Shown: positions 8,461-17,456 of the stretch, one piece after another
Position numbering within the stretch: position 1 is the first letter of the stretch
Layout of the letters: each line of letters starts with the position of its first letter
Assembly (NCBI GenBank): GCA_965224275.1
Contig: CBDCYR010000016.1
Location: 124,001 to 188,000, forward strand
Source: CAUZWH01 sp965224275
Lineage (GTDB): Bacteria > Pseudomonadota > Alphaproteobacteria > SHVV01
DNA: 64,000 nucleotides
Reading direction: 5' to 3'
Made by a program: the position numbers and the translations under genes
The notes under the pieces: model-generated
Seen by the model: the letters and a program-made list of their open reading frames with translations, nothing else
The model's database searches: none
Told to the model about the DNA's origin: nothing

Positions 8461-8476
8461 AGCAAAGCCCGGGCCA
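8461..8476 (-). promoter_or_regulatory. sigma-54 promoter of the fliK-flgD-flgE operon
   Basis: On the minus strand the sequence is TGGCCCGGGCTTTGCT. It matches the sigma-54 consensus TGGCACG-N4-TTGCT at every fixed position except one (A to C), with exact -24/-12 spacing. The predicted start of transcription near 8450 leaves about a 30-base leader to the ATG at 8420. Sigma-54 control of hook genes is known in Caulobacter; the activator here is not seen. Confidence 0.75.
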
Positions 8477-8764
8477 TTTCATCACTGTGGTCGAATGTGG
8501 CTGGAACCCTGGGAAATCCCGGCTACGCCTCTGCCACCTCGCCCGGCTAATTTCGGCGTGGTGGGAAAATCTGTCGGAGGTAAATTACGCCGGGTAGCTG
8601 GTCTGCACGCTGACGCGCGACCTCACGACGTCCACCTCCGCGAGGTGGTGCGATGCCAGGTCGTGATCTAGTCATCTTGGATCGGGAGAACAGAGATGCT
8701 TGTGAAGACCCATGAGTGCGGCTTGGGAGCACGGCGATGTCTCGCCGCTGCTACGGGATTCGTG

Positions 8765-8779
8765 TTAACCATAAATTAA
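8765..8779. promoter_or_regulatory. CtrA box (TTAA-N7-TTAA)
   Basis: TTAACCATAAATTAA matches the alphaproteobacterial CtrA consensus exactly, including the common TTAACCAT form. It lies between the divergent fliK and Sel1-repeat genes, 118 bases before the latter and about 315 bases upstream of the fliK sigma-54 promoter. The nearby sciP gene fits CtrA control of this locus. The rest of the 8477-8897 gap shows no gene. Confidence 0.65.
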
Positions 8780-8897
8780 ACAAGATCGTATCAACTCGGC
8801 AGCGCTCGCGAACCGCAGCCGATTTGTTTTGCGTAGCGCGAATTTAAATAAGCGATCCCAAGTCGCAGACGGGCGCCGTTAACAAGGGAACGATCCG

Positions 8898-9629
8898 ATG
8901 GCAGCAGAAATGGCAAAATTTGAAGCCGGTGCAGAAGCCTTTCAGCAACGCAATTTTCATAAGGCGATTGATGAATGGAGCGGCGCGGCCCAGGAAGGCG
9001 ACACCGAAGCGCTCTACAATCTAGGTTTGATCTACGCCAACGGCCATGGGGTGGACCAGGACTTCGACAAAGCCTTCGACAACATCAGCAAAGCGGCTGA
9101 CGACGGCCACACCGAAGCCCAATATAGTGTTGGCGTTCTCCACCACATGGGATTTGGCACCGACGAGGATCCGGCCGAAGCTGCCTATTGGTACACAAAA
9201 GCGTCCGAAAAGGGCAACGCCCAGGCCCAGTGCAATCTCGCCGGACTCTATGAGATCGGTTCCGGTGTTACCCGCGACTACCTGAAGGCGGTGGATTTGT
9301 ACTCCAAGGCCGCAGCCCAGGGATTCTCGGTCGCTATCTTTAATCTCGCCGTTATGTGCGAAAACGGCACCGGTGTTGAGCGCGACTATGAACACGCGGC
9401 ACAGTTGTACGACGCGGCCGCATCCGCCGGGCTCGCGGCCGCCCAATACAATCTTGGCGTCCTGCACGCTCAAGGTCTCGGCGTTGAGGCCGATCTCGAC
9501 AAAGCCAAGGAACTCTTCACCGCGGCAGCGGCGCAGGGCCACAAGCAGGCCGGCGAAAATTTAGAGCATGTGGCGCAGGCCGAAGCGGCAGCCGCTGAGG
9601 AAACGGCGAAGGCTGCTGCGGCCAATTAA
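8898..9629 (+). CDS. Sel1-repeat (TPR-like) protein
   Basis: A 243-residue soluble protein made almost entirely of Sel1-like repeats of about 36 residues, from residue 30 to 225. Each has the A.A...LG..Y..G.GV..D...A pattern, for example EALYNLGLIYANGHGVDQD, then AQYSVGVLHHMGFGTDED, AQCNLAGLYEIGSGVTRD and AQYNLGVLHAQGLGVEAD. No signal peptide is seen, so it is probably cytoplasmic. The C-terminus is Ala/Glu-rich. Such proteins are adaptors for protein complexes. Position between hook and flgK genes, next to a CtrA box, suggests a flagellar or cell-cycle scaffold role, but that is inference. GGGA precedes the ATG. It is monocistronic, with its own terminator. Confidence 0.85.
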   Translation: MAAEMAKFEAGAEAFQQRNFHKAIDEWSGAAQEGDTEALYNLGLIYANGHGVDQDFDKAFDNISKAADDGHTEAQYSVGVLHHMGFGTDEDPAEAAYWYTKASEKGNAQAQCNLAGLYEIGSGVTRDYLKAVDLYSKAAAQGFSVAIFNLAVMCENGTGVERDYEHAAQLYDAAASAGLAAAQYNLGVLHAQGLGVEADLDKAKELFTAAAAQGHKQAGENLEHVAQAEAAAAEETAKAAAAN

Positions 9630-9654
9630 CAGCACCTAAGTTCGTCGGAATATT

Positions 9655-9681
9655 GGGGCGCCCGGAGCGCCCCCTTTTTTT
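9655..9681 (+). terminator. rho-independent terminator after the Sel1-repeat gene
   Basis: GGGGCGC (9655-9661) pairs with GCGCCCC (9667-9673) around CCGGA, followed by C and seven T residues. This is a textbook intrinsic terminator 26 bases after the stop codon. Confidence 0.92.
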
Positions 9682-9743
9682 GCCTCGACGCCAGGCCCCC
9701 GGTTGCCGGACCATGACATCCGCACCGCGCCCCATTCCCCAGT

Positions 9744-9759
9744 TGGCCTCGGAGTTGCA
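9744..9759 (+). promoter_or_regulatory. sigma-54 promoter of the flgK-flgL operon
   Basis: TGGCCTCGGAGTTGCA has TGGC and TTGCA at the exact sigma-54 spacing (N7). The two intervening consensus bases A and C are not kept. It lies 230 bases upstream of the flgK start, leaving a long leader. The rest of the 9682-9988 interval shows no gene. Confidence 0.55.
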
Positions 9760-9988
9760 CCTTAACGGCTCACTAGGTCCGCAAAACGTTGGTGGGAAAC
9801 GCGGTGCGTTTAGAGAAATATCAGGAAAAAGAACGGTTTAGGGATGCTCTGTCATCCCTGTCGGGTGGCTATGGCGCGGTTGCATCCGGCGTCGGCAAGT
9901 TGTGCCGCGACGGCAACGATTACCGGTGCCGAGGCCGCAACGGCGTATGCAAGCCGGCCCTGCCTCACGGCCGGTGGGAGACAAATCG

Positions 9989-12160
9989 ATGACGACCCTT
10001 GATTCCATCCTACGTATCGGCATTTCGGGTCTGAACACCGCCCAGTCGGTTCTGACCACGACGTCGACGAATATCGCCAACGTGAATACACCAAACTATT
10101 CGCGTCGGATCGTGCAGCTGGAGTCCCAGGTCGCCGGCACCAACGCGGCCGGTGTTCGAGTTGCTGAGATCCGGCGCGTCGTTGATCTATTTCTTGAAAA
10201 AGAGCTGCGATCGGCAACGTCTGATACCGCCCGCTACGAAGCGATGTCATCCTTGCACGAGCGGCTGCAGGCATTGCTCGGTCGGCCCGACGAGAACATT
10301 ACGTTTACGGGCAAACTCGACACCGTCTTCGACACCCTGGCCGAACTCCCGTTGGACCCGGACTCCGATGTGCGTCGGCTTGGGTTGGTTCAGGACCTGC
10401 AGGATTTTGGGATTGAGGTTGCGCGTATCGCGGATCAGATTCAGGACCTGCGCAAGGAAGCCGACCGTCAGGTTAGCAATGCCGTTGAAGCGATCAACGA
10501 CTCCATTGAACGGGTCTTTACGCTCAATCCCAAGATTGCCAGAGAAGAAGCGCTCGGCCGCGACGCAGCCGCCCTGGTTGAGCAACGCGCGCAAGCGGTC
10601 GCCAAACTATTCGAGCTTATCGATATCAATGTGCCGGTCACGAGTAGCGGTCAATTCCAGATCACCACCTCAACCGGCGTTATCCTGCTCGACGCGATCC
10701 AACGAAAGCTGATTTACAGCCCCACGGGGACCGTGACCTCGAATACGACATTCCCCGAAATCACCGTAAACAAAATTGATCGCACGACCGGTATTGTTTC
10801 CCCCACCGGTAGCTCGCTCGACCGCAATATCGCATCGGGAAAACTGCGCGGCCTTATCGACATGCGCAATTCCGAGCTTGTTGATCTGTCGATCGAACTC
10901 GGTGAATTCGCAGGTGGGGTCACCGACGAGCTCAACCGGGTCCATAACGACAACTCCGCAGTACCGGCGCCCAACAATTTTACCGGCCGCAACACCGGCT
11001 TGCTCGCCACCGATCTGCACGGCTTTACCGGTCAAGTAAGCTTCGTCATCGTTGACAGCAATCAGATCCTCAATCCCGGTACGGCAGGACACAGGATCGA
11101 CATCGATTTCGACGCGGCAACGATCACCACCGATGGCGGCGCCCCGGCGGCTCTTACGGATGGCACGATGGGCGGACTGGTCGGCGACGTTAATACCGCG
11201 TTGGGTGTCGACGGTACCTTCAGCCTAAGTACGGCCGGTGCCATCACCTTCGACGCGACAACGGCGGGTGAAGGCGTGGTCATCGTTCAAGGCACCACAC
11301 CGAGCGATCGCGGCGGTCGCGGCTTCTCACACTTCTTCGGCATGAACGATTTGCTGCAGTCGCTGGTCGAACCTCATTTTGATACCGGCTTCGCGACCAC
11401 CAGCGCCCACGGATTCGGCGTGACCGGGATTACCACAATCCAGTTGCGCGGGCCCAATAGCGAAAACGCGGTTTCGTTCACTCTCGACTTTTCAACGGTT
11501 GGCGGCACCGCCTTCAGTGACGTATTGACGTCCCTCAATACGGGCTTCGCCGGTTTTGGTACATGGGCGCTCGATGCCAACGGCGCCCTTACATTCACCC
11601 CGGTCGCAGGTCTTGACGGTTTCTCCCTCAATGTCACCTCTGACACCACAACCCGTGGCGCCACGACCGTGCAGTTTTCGCAACTGTTCGGGATCGGCAA
11701 TCGCTACCGAGCCGATTCCGCTCGGGACGTCGATGTCCTCAGTAGCATCAAGGCAAACACATCCTTGATGGCGCTGGCTGATATCGATCTGACTGCCGGC
11801 GCTACGATCCCAGCCCTCACCCAAGGCGACGGGCGCGGTGCCCTGGCCTTGTTCAATGTGTCGGACACCGCGATCTCGTTCACTGCCGCCGGGGATCTAG
11901 GCGCCATCAACGGGACGGTGAGCGACTATGGCAATTCGGTATTGTCGCAGTTCGCGATCAAAGCCGATATCGCGAACACACTGGCGCAAGATCTGGGCCT
12001 GCTGCAGAACAATCTCACGGAAAAGTTGGGTGAAGTCTCCGGTGTGAATATCGACGAGGAACTCGCCAACCTGATCATTTTCGAGAACGCCTACAACGCA
12101 TCGGCACGCCTGATCGCCACCGCGCGCGAGTTGTTCGACACGTTGTTGGAATTGGCGTGA
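9989..12160 (+). CDS. flgK: flagellar hook-associated protein 1 FlgK
   Basis: FlgK forms the first junction layer between hook and filament. The protein is 723 residues, long for the family because of an extended central region (about 350-620) of Thr/Gly-rich beta repeats. Conserved ends are intact: ILRIGISGLNTAQSVLTTTS and TNIANVNTPNYSRRIVQLES at the N-terminus, and VNIDEELANLIIFENAYNAS plus RLIATARELFDTLLELA at the C-terminus. I chose the ATG at 9989 because it follows GGGAG and begins directly with the rod signature; upstream in-frame codons read as Arg/Pro-rich noise. FlgL follows 35 bases downstream in the same operon. Confidence 0.94.
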   Translation: MTTLDSILRIGISGLNTAQSVLTTTSTNIANVNTPNYSRRIVQLESQVAGTNAAGVRVAEIRRVVDLFLEKELRSATSDTARYEAMSSLHERLQALLGRPDENITFTGKLDTVFDTLAELPLDPDSDVRRLGLVQDLQDFGIEVARIADQIQDLRKEADRQVSNAVEAINDSIERVFTLNPKIAREEALGRDAAALVEQRAQAVAKLFELIDINVPVTSSGQFQITTSTGVILLDAIQRKLIYSPTGTVTSNTTFPEITVNKIDRTTGIVSPTGSSLDRNIASGKLRGLIDMRNSELVDLSIELGEFAGGVTDELNRVHNDNSAVPAPNNFTGRNTGLLATDLHGFTGQVSFVIVDSNQILNPGTAGHRIDIDFDAATITTDGGAPAALTDGTMGGLVGDVNTALGVDGTFSLSTAGAITFDATTAGEGVVIVQGTTPSDRGGRGFSHFFGMNDLLQSLVEPHFDTGFATTSAHGFGVTGITTIQLRGPNSENAVSFTLDFSTVGGTAFSDVLTSLNTGFAGFGTWALDANGALTFTPVAGLDGFSLNVTSDTTTRGATTVQFSQLFGIGNRYRADSARDVDVLSSIKANTSLMALADIDLTAGATIPALTQGDGRGALALFNVSDTAISFTAAGDLGAINGTVSDYGNSVLSQFAIKADIANTLAQDLGLLQNNLTEKLGEVSGVNIDEELANLIIFENAYNASARLIATARELFDTLLELA

Positions 12161-12195
12161 GCACGCTTGGGCGTGAGAAACAAAGAGAATAGGCC

Positions 12196-13146
12196 ATGAC
12201 ACGGGTATCGACTTTTGGTCAGCAGCAACTCTTGCTGAACACGATTCTGCAGAATCAATCCCGCGTTTTTGAGCGGCAGGATCAGATAGCGAGTGGCAAT
12301 CGCTCGCCCGACTATCGCGGTATCTCACGTAACGTCGAGACCCTGCAAACGGCCAAGACCATCAAGGCACGCGGCGAGACATTTCTCGATGCCAACAAAG
12401 ACCTCGACCGTCGTCTAGCCATCTATGATGTCGCCCTGCAAGCGCAGTATGACGTTGCCCAGGAGGTTCGGCTTTCCATCATCAATGCCGTCAACACCAA
12501 TTCGGGCCTCGCCCTACGCGCCAAACTCAACGACTTCTATGACACCGCCGTCAGTCTCCTGAATACCAAGGACGGCGGCGACTTTATTTTTGGTGGCACC
12601 CGTACCGATACCCAACCGGTCACCGCTACCACCACCACTGCATTGGCGGCGCTTGGTCTCGGCAACCATGCCAACGCCTTCGTGAACAATACGATTCGCG
12701 CGCAAACCAAGGTGGATGAATCGCGCACACTCACCTATGGCGTCCTCGCTGATACCGCCGCGACCGAATTGTTCGATGTGATCTCTCGCCTGGTGCTGTT
12801 TGACGATGGCACGTCCGCGCAAGGGTTCCCACCGGCTGGTGCGTTCAACGACCCGCTCGATATCAATCAAAAGAATTTTCTGCAGAGTTTGCTGGCCGAG
12901 GCAACCCAGGCGGTTAATTCCCTCAACAGCCAGGTCGCCCTCAATGGCGTGAATCAGAGGACGTTGGAAGACGTTCAGGGTCGGCATGAATCCGAGCTGA
13001 CCTTCATTAAGATCTTCATCGGCGACATCGAGGATATCGATGCGGCCGAAGCGATTTCCAACCTCAATCTCGACCAACTCGCGCTCGAGGCCTCGTTTCG
13101 GGTCTTCGGCCAGCTAACCCGCCTCACGCTGCTCGATATCGTATAG
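12196..13146 (+). CDS. flgL: flagellar hook-associated protein 3 FlgL
   Basis: FlgL is the second junction protein on which flagellin polymerises. It is 316 residues, a normal size. The flagellin-like N-terminal helix (RVSTFGQQQLLLNTILQNQS, then RVFERQDQIASGNRSPDYRG) and C-terminal helix (AEAISNLNLDQLALEASFRV, then FGQLTRLTLLDIV) are both present, with a shorter variable middle. It starts 35 bases after flgK and is probably co-transcribed. The next gene, an epimerase, begins 42 bases later on the same strand. Confidence 0.92.
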   Translation: MTRVSTFGQQQLLLNTILQNQSRVFERQDQIASGNRSPDYRGISRNVETLQTAKTIKARGETFLDANKDLDRRLAIYDVALQAQYDVAQEVRLSIINAVNTNSGLALRAKLNDFYDTAVSLLNTKDGGDFIFGGTRTDTQPVTATTTTALAALGLGNHANAFVNNTIRAQTKVDESRTLTYGVLADTAATELFDVISRLVLFDDGTSAQGFPPAGAFNDPLDINQKNFLQSLLAEATQAVNSLNSQVALNGVNQRTLEDVQGRHESELTFIKIFIGDIEDIDAAEAISNLNLDQLALEASFRVFGQLTRLTLLDIV

Positions 13147-13188
13147 ACTGCGCGCCGCCGAGAGGCGGAACTCAACGCGGTCGATGGA

Positions 13189-14217
13189 ATGCCAGAAAAC
13201 GGGGCGGGTGCGGCGGTGCGCGACAGGTTCGATGTCGTCACCGGCGGTGCCGGCTTTATCGGCAGCCATCTTGTCGACCGCTTGCTCAAAGACGGCCGCA
13301 GTGTCCGTGTGATCGACAATTTCGCGTCGGGCGGGCCCCACAATCTCGAACACCTTAAAGGCCGTAACGATGTCGAGGTCGTCCAGTCCGATATTCGCGA
13401 TCGCACGTCGATGCGGGAACAGATCGACGGGGCGGAGCGGGTTTTTCACCTGGCGGCGCTGGCCGACATCGTGCCCTCGATTCAGCAGCCCGAAACCTAT
13501 TTCGACGTTAATGTCGCGGGCACGCTCAACGTTTTAGAAGCTGCCCGCGCCGCCGACGTCTTGCGAATAGTCTACGTCGCGTCGGGCTCGGGCTATGGCA
13601 TTCCCGATCAATACCCGACGCCCGAAACCGCGCCGATCAAACCGGCCTATCCTTACGCCCTAACCAAAAACCTCGGCGAGCAGATGGCGCTCCATTGGGC
13701 CCAGGTTTATGACTTGCCAATCATCTCGTTGCGTTTCTTCAATGTTTACGGGCCGCGGTCGCGGACCTCGGGCGCATACGGTGCGGTATTTGGTGTTTTT
13801 CTCGCCCAGATCTTGGCCAACGAGCCCCTTACGATCGTCGGCGATGGCGAACAGACGCGTGATTTTACGTTCGTTTCTGATGCGGTTTCGTCGCTGGTGG
13901 TGGCGGCGGCAAGCGATATTGTCGGTGAATGTTTCAACGTTGGCAGTGGTCGCAGCGTAAGTGTTAACCGTCTGGTCGAACTCCTCGGAGCCACCGCAAC
14001 CGTGCATCTCCCCAAGCGGCCGGGCGAGCCGGAGAGCACACTTGCCGACATCACCAAGATTCAATCTCGTCTTGGCTGGGACCCTGCCGTGCCGATCGAG
14101 CAGGGCGTTAAAGTGATGCTCGACCATATCGACTATTGGCGCGACGCCCCGGTGTGGAACAGGGAGTCGATTGCCGAGGCGACCAAGGAGTGGTTTGCCC
14201 ACCTGAACGATGCGTAG
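13189..14217 (+). CDS. NAD-dependent nucleotide-sugar epimerase/dehydratase (extended SDR)
   Basis: A 342-residue extended short-chain dehydrogenase. It shows the NAD-binding loop VTGGAGFIGSHLVDR at about 16-30, VFHLAALADIVPS, the catalytic pair YPYALTKNLGE (YxxxK), and RFFNVYGPRSRTSGAYGAVF with GDGEQTRDFTFVSDAV, typical of UDP-sugar C4 epimerases. These enzymes make nucleotide-sugar donors; the exact sugar cannot be read from sequence. It follows flgL closely and faces the GT41-like glycosyltransferase gene, whose end is 29 bases away. That makes flagellin or cell-surface glycosylation likely, though this is inference. The first ATG may not be the true start, since the first 12 residues are not conserved-looking. 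Confidence 0.85.
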   Translation: MPENGAGAAVRDRFDVVTGGAGFIGSHLVDRLLKDGRSVRVIDNFASGGPHNLEHLKGRNDVEVVQSDIRDRTSMREQIDGAERVFHLAALADIVPSIQQPETYFDVNVAGTLNVLEAARAADVLRIVYVASGSGYGIPDQYPTPETAPIKPAYPYALTKNLGEQMALHWAQVYDLPIISLRFFNVYGPRSRTSGAYGAVFGVFLAQILANEPLTIVGDGEQTRDFTFVSDAVSSLVVAAASDIVGECFNVGSGRSVSVNRLVELLGATATVHLPKRPGEPESTLADITKIQSRLGWDPAVPIEQGVKVMLDHIDYWRDAPVWNRESIAEATKEWFAHLNDA

Positions 14218-14246
14218 GCGCCGTGACTTGTGTCGCCACCGTCGCG

Positions 14247-17200
14247 TTAGATCGCTGGAATCTCGATATCGGCCGGCCGCTCGCCGGCGCGGTGACGCTG
14301 CCACATAGCGTCGAAAGCGCTTTCCAGGTGACAGGTGTAGCGCGGCACATCGAACAGCGGTGATGCATCCAGCGAGGCGGCGAGCTGTTTTTTCAAGCCG
14401 TCCAGTTGCTCTGGATCGTGAGCGAGTTCGATCGCGCGACGCTCATAGGTGGCGAGGTCATCGACGATGAGGGCTGGCATTCCGACGGCATTGAGTAGGG
14501 TTGCGCCCATGCGAGACGATGGTGTCGCACCCGCCGCCGACAACACCGGCACGCCGGCGACCAACGCGTCGATGGTGGTGATGCCACCGCCGTGATGGTG
14601 GGTGTCCAAAGCGATGTCGGCGAGTGCCAGCCTGGCGAGGTGGCGCTCTCGGTTTTCAATGGCGGCGAAGATCAGCCGATGCGGATCGATCCCTGATCGT
14701 TCGGCTTCTTTGCGTAGATTGTTTGCCGTTATCGGCATCCAGGTGCCGAGCCACAATACGCTTCCCTCCACCCGCTCCAATATGCGCATCCAGATCGCAA
14801 AAATTTCTGGCTCGAACTTGCAGGGGTGGTTGAAATTACTAAAGACGACGCCGTCATCGGGTAGCTGGAATTCCGCGCGCGCAAGGCTAATATCCGGAAC
14901 CGAGGGGCGCGAGGTGATCATGAAGCTATCTGGCAGGTAAGCCACAGCTTCGGTTCCGGCGGCGGCGCAAGAGTCGGTCAGATAGACGTGGTCGGCGATC
15001 AGATAGTCGACGAAATCGCTGCCGGTAGTAATCGAATAGCCCAGAAAATGGACTTGTACCGGCGCCGGCCGCAACGCCAATGCAGACAAACAGTTGCCCG
15101 GCGTGTGGCCGGACACGTCGACGAGTATGTCGACCTGATCGTCATAGATCCGCTGCGCGACGGTGCTCCAGGTACCGGTCGACACATCGGTGAAGCGGTC
15201 AAACGCGGCGCGATAGTCGCGGCAGTAGTCGCTGCCGTCGCTGGCCTGACACGAAAAGCCGACGATTTCAAAGCGATCGCGATCGAACTGTTCGATGACA
15301 GGCTTTAGGGCGTCGGGAAGGCTGTGACGGTGGGTGTAGGGCAAAACGAAGCCGATGGTCGGCCGATCATTGGGCGTCCGGGTATGAGTGAAGGCGCATG
15401 CTTTGCGGGACTCGTGCAGCGATTCCACAAGACGCGTTGATCGCCGGCGGGCGGCGTCAGCGATCAGTTGGTAGGGAATCGGCAGGGCCTGCAAATTAAA
15501 AATGCTGACATTGCTGAACTGCGGGTCGGGATCAGTCGCGGCTAATTTTTCCTGCAGTGTGGTTACAAAAGCCCGGTGAACATCCCAATCTCCCAACGAA
15601 AGAACTTCGTTGACGAGAAGACCAAAAGCTTGGTCGTGGTTGGGGTCGATCTGCAGAATACGATCATATGCGGCCAAGGCTTTGTCGGTTTGCCATAAAC
15701 GACCACTCATCGCGGCCAGCAACATAAGGCCGCGTACATTGGTGGGATCGAGTTCGACGCCGCGTTCGTACGCCGCCAGTGCTTCCTGGTCACGCGTTTG
15801 CCCGGCCAATGCTTTGCCCTTCGCCAGGTGTGCCCAAGCAGCATCGGGCTGCTCCGCCAGGGCATGTTCGGCGACCGCGAGGGCGTCTTCGAAACGGCCC
15901 ATATCGACGTAGAGAATCGCCAAATTGTAGAGAATCTCTGCATTTGACGGATCCAACGCGAGGGCATTTTCATACGCGGGAACTGCGGCTTCAAAGTTAC
16001 CGGTTTCACGATGGCAGTTCCCGAGCCCGTTAAAGGCGCCAACCAGGCTGGGATCCAGCGTGATAGCGGTTTCAAACCAGCGGATCGCCTCATCATACCG
16101 CTCGCAATAACGACAGGCGTGGGCGAGGTTTTGCGCGGCAAGACCAGATTTCGGCGCTATCGCGACCGCCCGCTCAAAGGTCGCGACGGCCTCGCTATAG
16201 TTGCCGCGGGTAATGAAGCATTGTCCGAGGTTGCTGAGGGCAGACTCAAAGGCGGGATCGATGGCGATGGCTCGTTGGTTTGCGTCGATGGCATCGTCAA
16301 TCCGGTCGAGTTGCTGCAGCACGACACCGAGATTGGCATAAACCTCCGGCGCTTCAGGCATGAGATCGCGGGCGCGCTCGAGATGATCGAGGGCTTCGTT
16401 GAGCCGTCCCTGGCTGCGAAAGAGATTCCCTAGATGAAACTCGGTTTCGGCATCGTTGGGTAAGAGCTCTTGGCGTGAGGCGAGCAATTTTCGCGCTTCC
16501 GCGAACTTGTTCAGATCAATCAGCAAAGCTGACAAATCGCGCATGCTGTCGGTATCTTCGGGATCCAGATCCAGGGCCGTGCGATAGCCGGCGACCGCAG
16601 TCTCGTAGCGCGCCAGCGTGGCCGAAACGCGGGCTAGATTTTTGTGGGGAGCGGCCCAGGTTGGGCTCGCGTCGACGGCGCTGGCAAAGGTTGCCGCGGC
16701 GGCCTCGAGATCCCCCCTTGTCTCTTGAATATTACCCAACCCATTTAGGGCGTCCGCGTGGCTGGGTTCGTCAGCCAGAACGATGGTGATGTGCCGTTCG
16801 GCCTCGTCGATTCGGTCGAGCGCGATCAGCAATGTTGCCAACTGGTTGTGCGTGGCGCCGTTATCAGGCTCAGAGGCAATCGCTATCTCAAACTCGGCAA
16901 CGGCGCCTTCATAGCGCTGCTGTGTAACATACAGATTGGCGAGACTGACCCGAGTGGCAACGAAGTCGGGCTTGATCGAAAGGGCTTTTAGATAATGCGT
17001 TCGTGCCTGGTCGAGGTGGCCAGCGATTTGCAGCAGGTTGCCAAGATTGGCTAGCGCGTCGACATCTTCCGGATTGAGGCGAAGGATCTTCTGGTAGTAA
17101 TCCGCGGCTTCCGGATAGCAACCCGACACGGCCGAGAGCGATGCCAGATTGAACATTGCACCGGTGTGCTCGGGGTTTTCGTCGAGCGTTTGGCGGTAGA

Positions 17201-17276
17201 GCTCGGCGGCCTCTGCATGGGCTCCGACGCGATGGCGTGCGACAGCGGTTGCGAACGTTTGTTCAGCGCTCTGCAT
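14247..17276 (-). CDS. TPR protein with O-GlcNAc-transferase-like (GT41) domain
   Basis: A 1009-residue protein. Residues 1 to about 560 are some 16 tetratricopeptide repeats, for example NPEHTGAMFNLASLSAVSG and NPEDVDALANLGNLLQIAG. From about 635 it has a GT41/SPINDLY-type catalytic part: TIGFVLPYTHRHSLPDALKP, then ILVDVSGHTPGNCLSALALR with PAPVQVHFLGYSITTGSDFV, FSNFNHPCKFEPEIFAIWMR and DTHHHGGGITTIDALVAGVP. In the family the TPRs hold the protein acceptor and the C-terminal half transfers a sugar from UDP to Ser/Thr. TPR-GT41 proteins glycosylate flagellin in some alphaproteobacteria (FlmG in Caulobacter). Convergence with the flgK-flgL-epimerase operon supports that role here. A CtrA-like half-site lies just upstream. 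Confidence 0.88.
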   Translation of the reverse strand: MQSAEQTFATAVARHRVGAHAEAAELYRQTLDENPEHTGAMFNLASLSAVSGCYPEAADYYQKILRLNPEDVDALANLGNLLQIAGHLDQARTHYLKALSIKPDFVATRVSLANLYVTQQRYEGAVAEFEIAIASEPDNGATHNQLATLLIALDRIDEAERHITIVLADEPSHADALNGLGNIQETRGDLEAAAATFASAVDASPTWAAPHKNLARVSATLARYETAVAGYRTALDLDPEDTDSMRDLSALLIDLNKFAEARKLLASRQELLPNDAETEFHLGNLFRSQGRLNEALDHLERARDLMPEAPEVYANLGVVLQQLDRIDDAIDANQRAIAIDPAFESALSNLGQCFITRGNYSEAVATFERAVAIAPKSGLAAQNLAHACRYCERYDEAIRWFETAITLDPSLVGAFNGLGNCHRETGNFEAAVPAYENALALDPSNAEILYNLAILYVDMGRFEDALAVAEHALAEQPDAAWAHLAKGKALAGQTRDQEALAAYERGVELDPTNVRGLMLLAAMSGRLWQTDKALAAYDRILQIDPNHDQAFGLLVNEVLSLGDWDVHRAFVTTLQEKLAATDPDPQFSNVSIFNLQALPIPYQLIADAARRRSTRLVESLHESRKACAFTHTRTPNDRPTIGFVLPYTHRHSLPDALKPVIEQFDRDRFEIVGFSCQASDGSDYCRDYRAAFDRFTDVSTGTWSTVAQRIYDDQVDILVDVSGHTPGNCLSALALRPAPVQVHFLGYSITTGSDFVDYLIADHVYLTDSCAAAGTEAVAYLPDSFMITSRPSVPDISLARAEFQLPDDGVVFSNFNHPCKFEPEIFAIWMRILERVEGSVLWLGTWMPITANNLRKEAERSGIDPHRLIFAAIENRERHLARLALADIALDTHHHGGGITTIDALVAGVPVLSAAGATPSSRMGATLLNAVGMPALIVDDLATYERRAIELAHDPEQLDGLKKQLAASLDASPLFDVPRYTCHLESAFDAMWQRHRAGERPADIEIPAI

Positions 17277-17293
17277 GACTGATTTGTAGAGCG

Positions 17294-17304
17294 TTTATGG
17301 TTAA
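17294..17304 (-). promoter_or_regulatory. CtrA-like half-site before the GT41 gene
   Basis: On the minus strand TTAACCATAAA occurs 18 bases upstream of the ATG. It is identical over 11 bases to the full CtrA box at 8765-8775, but the second TTAA is replaced by CGCT. It is a candidate regulatory half-site only. Confidence 0.35.
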
Positions 17305-17456
17305 CAATTGGTTGAGAACTAGCCGCAATCCCTTATTCAGGGCGGCTCTGGTCAAGGGTGAGGGCTCGCCTAACCGGATCGCCTGACGAGTTGGCTTGCC
17401 AGCCGGGCCGGGCGCCGTATATTCGCTGCCATCTGCTCCATTGAAAACTTGCTGTG

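Noticed and set aside
8411..8477. fliK start at the ATG at 8477
   Set aside because: That codon falls within the sigma-54 promoter, and the extra 19 residues lack FliK character.
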